From positions 99,860,257 through 99,924,256 of the forward strand of contig CAKMRJ010005523.1 of NCBI GenBank assembly GCA_928212115.1: a stretch of DNA of 64,000 bases, read 5' to 3'. The position numbers were made by a program, and so were the translations under genes. This DNA is from Lactuca virosa. Its lineage: Eukaryota > Streptophyta > Magnoliopsida > Asterales > Asteraceae. A model generated the notes under the pieces. That model was not told the origin of the DNA. It worked only from the letters and a program-made list of their open reading frames with translations, and searched no databases. Below, in pieces: positions 60,478 through 64,000 of the stretch (position 1 is its first letter; each line of letters starts with the position of its first letter).

Positions 60478-62549
60478 TCAAAAGTCAAAATCATCTTGAT
60501 TTGGTTTGGGCGAAGTCAACAAAGCGGTGTAAAGCCTCAACCGATCTTCCCCAAGTGAAGAACACCTCGACAATGGTCTTCTCGGCCTAATGAAAGACAA
60601 CGACGTCAAAGTGAGTCTATGTCGGTACCTCCGCCATGCCAACTGAATCGCCACCGCCGCCCAAGTCCTCCACCCTGGAGAATAATATCGAGCACTCCTC
60701 TTCACCTTTTCATTCACAAATGTATACCTGAAATGTTGCGTTACATATTTGACATCATCAGCTTCTAGCCCAAAAGCTTCAGTTGTTTCGAGAGTCACAA
60801 GCGTTGATGATGAGGGTGGTAGTCTCTCGATGAAGGGCCGTCGGAGACACCATGATAAGAGCTCATCGCCGCTGAAGTTTCCGGGGCCTAACATGCAACA
60901 ACTGTTGACACCATCTCGGAGTACTTGGCTGCTTTGAAGATGGCCTCTTACTATGAATAACATTCTCTGTACAGGGTCTCCTTCTCTTGCAATCTACTCC
61001 AACAATAAATAAATAAAATATTTTTAAAGAAAATACGAAATTTATGCAATAACTATCAATTTCATATTTTATTGGTTGCAAAATTTCAATAAATTGCAAA
61101 ATTGATTTTTTCTTTTGAAAAATTAAAAAATTTACTATTTAAGAACAAAAAGCTACAAATATGATTTTTTTGGGTTTAATTAGATAAAAGATTCTATATT
61201 TTAGTATTTTTTTAATTAAACCTCAACTTTATATTTTATTTTTTTAATTAAATCTCAACTTTATTTTTTATTAACAAAAGATTGCAAAAATGGTTACTTT
61301 ATTAAATATTAAATATTAAAATATCACATGATAGTTATTTTTGTGATTAAATGAAGGTAGTAATTCTATACATTTTAGTTCAGAAGGACTTACCGTTTCT
61401 CCCTTGGTAAAAATGAGGGACTTGACACGATCGCATATATTCTCAAGGACCAAATTGTCCATATGTTGAAATAATGGTACCTGAGTTAAACATTCATCAT
61501 AACAAATTAACAATAAGATTTTAAGATAAGAAGTAAGAGCATATAAGTTTCATCTCACCTCCTCGAAGGTCTATCTTATTACCAATTACACCCACCAGTC
61601 GAGATTATTGTCATTTAAATCCAAACAGTTCAACATTTGCCCATCAACTATGATTACAAGGTTCTATTTAGTATATGTCATTATAGAAAACTTTTTACAA
61701 AAGAAAGAAACCATTTATTCATTGTGTGTATCTCAACTAATAAAATAAGATATCCGGTTTGCTATAAATAATAGACACAACTAATAAGATATCTGATTTT
61801 TTATAAATAATAGACAATAGATTTTAAATTATCAGTATACATACCTGTCGGACCAAGTCCAAACAGAGATGATATTTAATGTCTCTCCTGAGACCCTCAG
61901 GGAGATTGCGTATCATCTCACATTCATCCACACCACGCATTGCCGCCCATCGTTGGCGCTCATAATTACGTACTCTTTGCCGGAAACTCTGAGGAAGGTG
62001 CCTCCTCCTCATCCACCACTCTATGTTTCTCATTTTCAATTGCATAGCTTGTTTCTTTGATGTTGTTGCATGTAAAAACACCTATATACACAAAAATATA
62101 TCATTTTTTAAAAATGACTAAAAAGTCTTTGTATTCTCTACATATTTAAAAAAGTAACTATAAGTAGGAATGGCAACGGGGCGGGTTCGGGGCGGGGCAT
62201 GGTTTCCCAAACCCGCCCCAATATCTTTCGGGTACTTATCGGGGCGCCCCGTTGGTTCGGGTTTTCCCGTCGGGTTTCGGGTATCTTATCGGGTTTAAAA
62301 CAATTCATAACAAAATCTTTATTCCGTTTTAGGGTACCTCGATGTCTTATAAAAAATACGTGTTTTAGCCTCCCTTTTAAATTAAATATATGATGAATCA
62401 CTTTAATAACATTAACTCAACGTTATATTAAAAATTATTTGATTTAATTTTAGTATAATACGTCAAAACATAAAAAATGATCATTCACACCAAATTGTTT
62501 ATAACTAAAAATATTGTCCACAGTAAGTAATTAATATCGAAAGCATTTA

Positions 62550-62603
<54 letters not shown>

Positions 62604-63731
62604 CGGGTGGGTCGGGTCGGAGCGAGGATAACCCACTCCCTGCCCCGAACCCGATAAAAAACCCGATAATGATCCGTTATCCGACCCGAAATAATCGGGT
62701 TTCGGGTTTCTCCGTCGGGTTCGGGTTTTTTTGCCATCCCTAACTATAAGTTCAATAAGGATGCTTTTGAGAGAAGGTAATGATATTTATATGAGTATGT
62801 ATGTACCTTGATATTTCCAATCAACATGGTGACTAGAAGAAGCCCTGTTGTGAGAACGATAATGATGAAAACACATTCCAACCAATCGGTTGTGCTCTCT
62901 AAGTTCCCGAACGTACTGTATATATAACAAATACATATAATAAAATCATTTAAGACTATAAAAACGTTTCTTGATGAAAAATCGGGTTACCTAAGAGTCA
63001 TGAGTCCCCAAAAAATGGGAAAAAGTATCTTTTCCAAACGGCTATCATTGGTAACGAGTTGAAGAGTCCATTTATAAGCTCCATAGCTAGAATTGTCTTC
63101 GTTTTCAAGACAAGTTGTTCTCGCCTCTTTATTTGATCCCCATAAGAGCCTTGTGTGATCTTTCACGAACTTATCTGTGCCATAATAAACAGGATTTTGA
63201 CATGTCAAAAATCTTGACACACAAATCCCGTTTGCTTCCATGCATTTTTCTTTCAAGCATTTCGCAGCCCTTTGCATACCAAGCAAGTACCAACATGCTC
63301 CTACTGCCTGCAAACCAATAAAAAATATTTGAGAAAATGACTGACATATATTAAGTTCTAATGAGTTATATGTAAACACAACTTAAAAGAGTACTTTTGT
63401 CACAGTTTCTTTTGGTAGTATATTTATTTTCAATTATATATTGAAGGGGTCTATTATAATTTTAAAATAATGTACATGTGTTAAGACAAAATTAAGATAA
63501 AAAATACAATCTTACATGAGAGGCAACGAAATAAGCGATCAAATTGAGAGCAATCCCCCACCAAACAGTACCAAAAATGTAGCCTGAGAGATTTTGCATA
63601 CGTCGCAAAAGGCATACAGAGTGATAAATCTTTGGTAAGTATTGAAACAAGAACATGATTAAAGAAACTGTCATTATTTCTGTCGTCGAACCCTTCTTTA
63701 ACAATGCAGGAATCACTACCCATAACACCAC
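60478..63731 (-). CDS. CNGC4: Cyclic nucleotide-gated ion channel 4, copy 2, exons 2-7 (5' end outside window)
   Basis: Exons: 63731-63516, 63307-62991, 62915-62807, 62081-61845, 61480-61394 and 60993-60478. All junctions are GT-AG and the frame is open throughout. Exon 1 is expected right of 64000, since intron 1 is 483 bp in copy 1. Exon 3 has one extra codon (NSSYGAYKW against NGYGAYKW). The pore is GLMTLSTFGNLEST-type. The ligand cassette and IQ motif are identical to copy 1, because exon 7, intron 6 and exon 6 read as the same sequence. Exon 5 differs at about eight bases. Intron 4 is 586 bp longer than in copy 1 owing to a hAT-type insertion. Nothing visible marks it as a pseudogene. 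Confidence 0.92.
62165..62742. mobile_element. hAT-type MITE (578 bp) in intron 4 of CNGC4 copy 2
   Basis: The ends are TAGGAATGGCAA and TTGCCATCCCTA, an inverted pair with one mismatch. They are flanked by a perfect 8-bp target duplication ACTATAAG (62157-62164 and 62743-62750). The intron is longer than its twin in copy 1 by exactly 578 + 8 bp. The interior is GGGTTTCGGG/CGGGTTCGGG-rich at both ends with a TA microsatellite (62553-62600) and no ORF. Confidence 0.9.
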
Positions 63732-64000
63732 CTGTCCAAAAAATTAATACTATATTATTAAAAATTTCCAAAAAATTAATACTATATTATTAAAATTTTG
63801 TATAATAAAAATGAGTTGAATGATTTCAACTTAGTTAACAGAAATAAAGTTATTGAACTGTTTAGACTTTCGAGAGTTTTAATTCAAAGAAGGTATAAAA
63901 AACGATTCAAAGATAAACAATAAATGGTTCCATTATTTAGATTGATCAAAGAGACTAAACATGTACATATTAGAATAACATTTATCAAAACCTATATTTA

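Noticed and set aside
60478..63731. CNGC4 copy 2 as a 5'-truncated pseudogene
   Set aside because: The missing exon 1 is explained by the window edge; all six visible exons are open with intact splice sites.

Overview
This is a plant nuclear window, most likely from an Asteraceae species. Lettuce (Lactuca) is my best guess, inferred from LTRs packed with ACTCGTCGAGT-type palindromes rather than from a database match. It shows two short multi-exon gene blocks with GT-AG introns separated by about 48 kb of nested LTR retrotransposons. I see no bacterial features, rRNA or tRNA genes, or CRISPR arrays. || Gene content: the same two-gene block occurs twice in direct orientation, about 54 kb apart. 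Each block holds a tiny wound-induced polypeptide (DUF3774/WIP-type) gene on the + strand and, converging on it, a CNGC4-like (HLM1/DND2-type) cyclic nucleotide-gated channel gene on the - strand. Copy 1 is complete: WIP 6048-6278 and CNGC4 6688-10479 (7 exons, 639 aa). Copy 2 has WIP 59911-60135 and CNGC4 exons 2-7 at 60478-63731; its first exon lies beyond the right edge. Both families have been linked to immune or wound signalling. About 1.17 kb at the 3' end of the two CNGC4 genes (exon 7, intron 6, exon 6 and flank) reads as identical, while neighbouring exons and introns have diverged. That pattern suggests gene conversion. || Transposon layout: element G, a non-coding minus-strand LARD-like element, fills 1-4809 and abuts LTR remnant H (4810-5067). 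Gypsy element A (minus, 13490-52784, both LTRs truncated) was hit by Gypsy B (15521-28473) and Gypsy C (28519-45965). B carries a small plus-strand element D (20775-25037) with an unfamiliar 322-aa ORF. C carries a minus-strand GAG-only Copia-like element E (35521-43352). A truncated plus-strand Copia F (52785-about 56452) interrupts the right LTR of A, followed by LTR remnants I and J. Target-site duplications for C (AACGG), D (CCTTC) and E (AAAGA) confirm the nesting order. || Structure beyond genes: the unrelated-looking LTRs share one modular plan. It consists of (1) pairs of short palindromes spaced about 21 bp apart, with pairs repeating about every 66 bp; (2) a telomere-like inverted repeat beside the TATA box; (3) in several LTRs, a plausible intron containing a family-specific minisatellite; and (4) in the leader, a 20-22-nt kissing-loop-like palindrome about 111-119 nt upstream of the gag ATG, which is also present in the non-coding LARD. 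The palindrome sequence differs between families while the spacing is kept. I regard this as the most interesting signal in the window.
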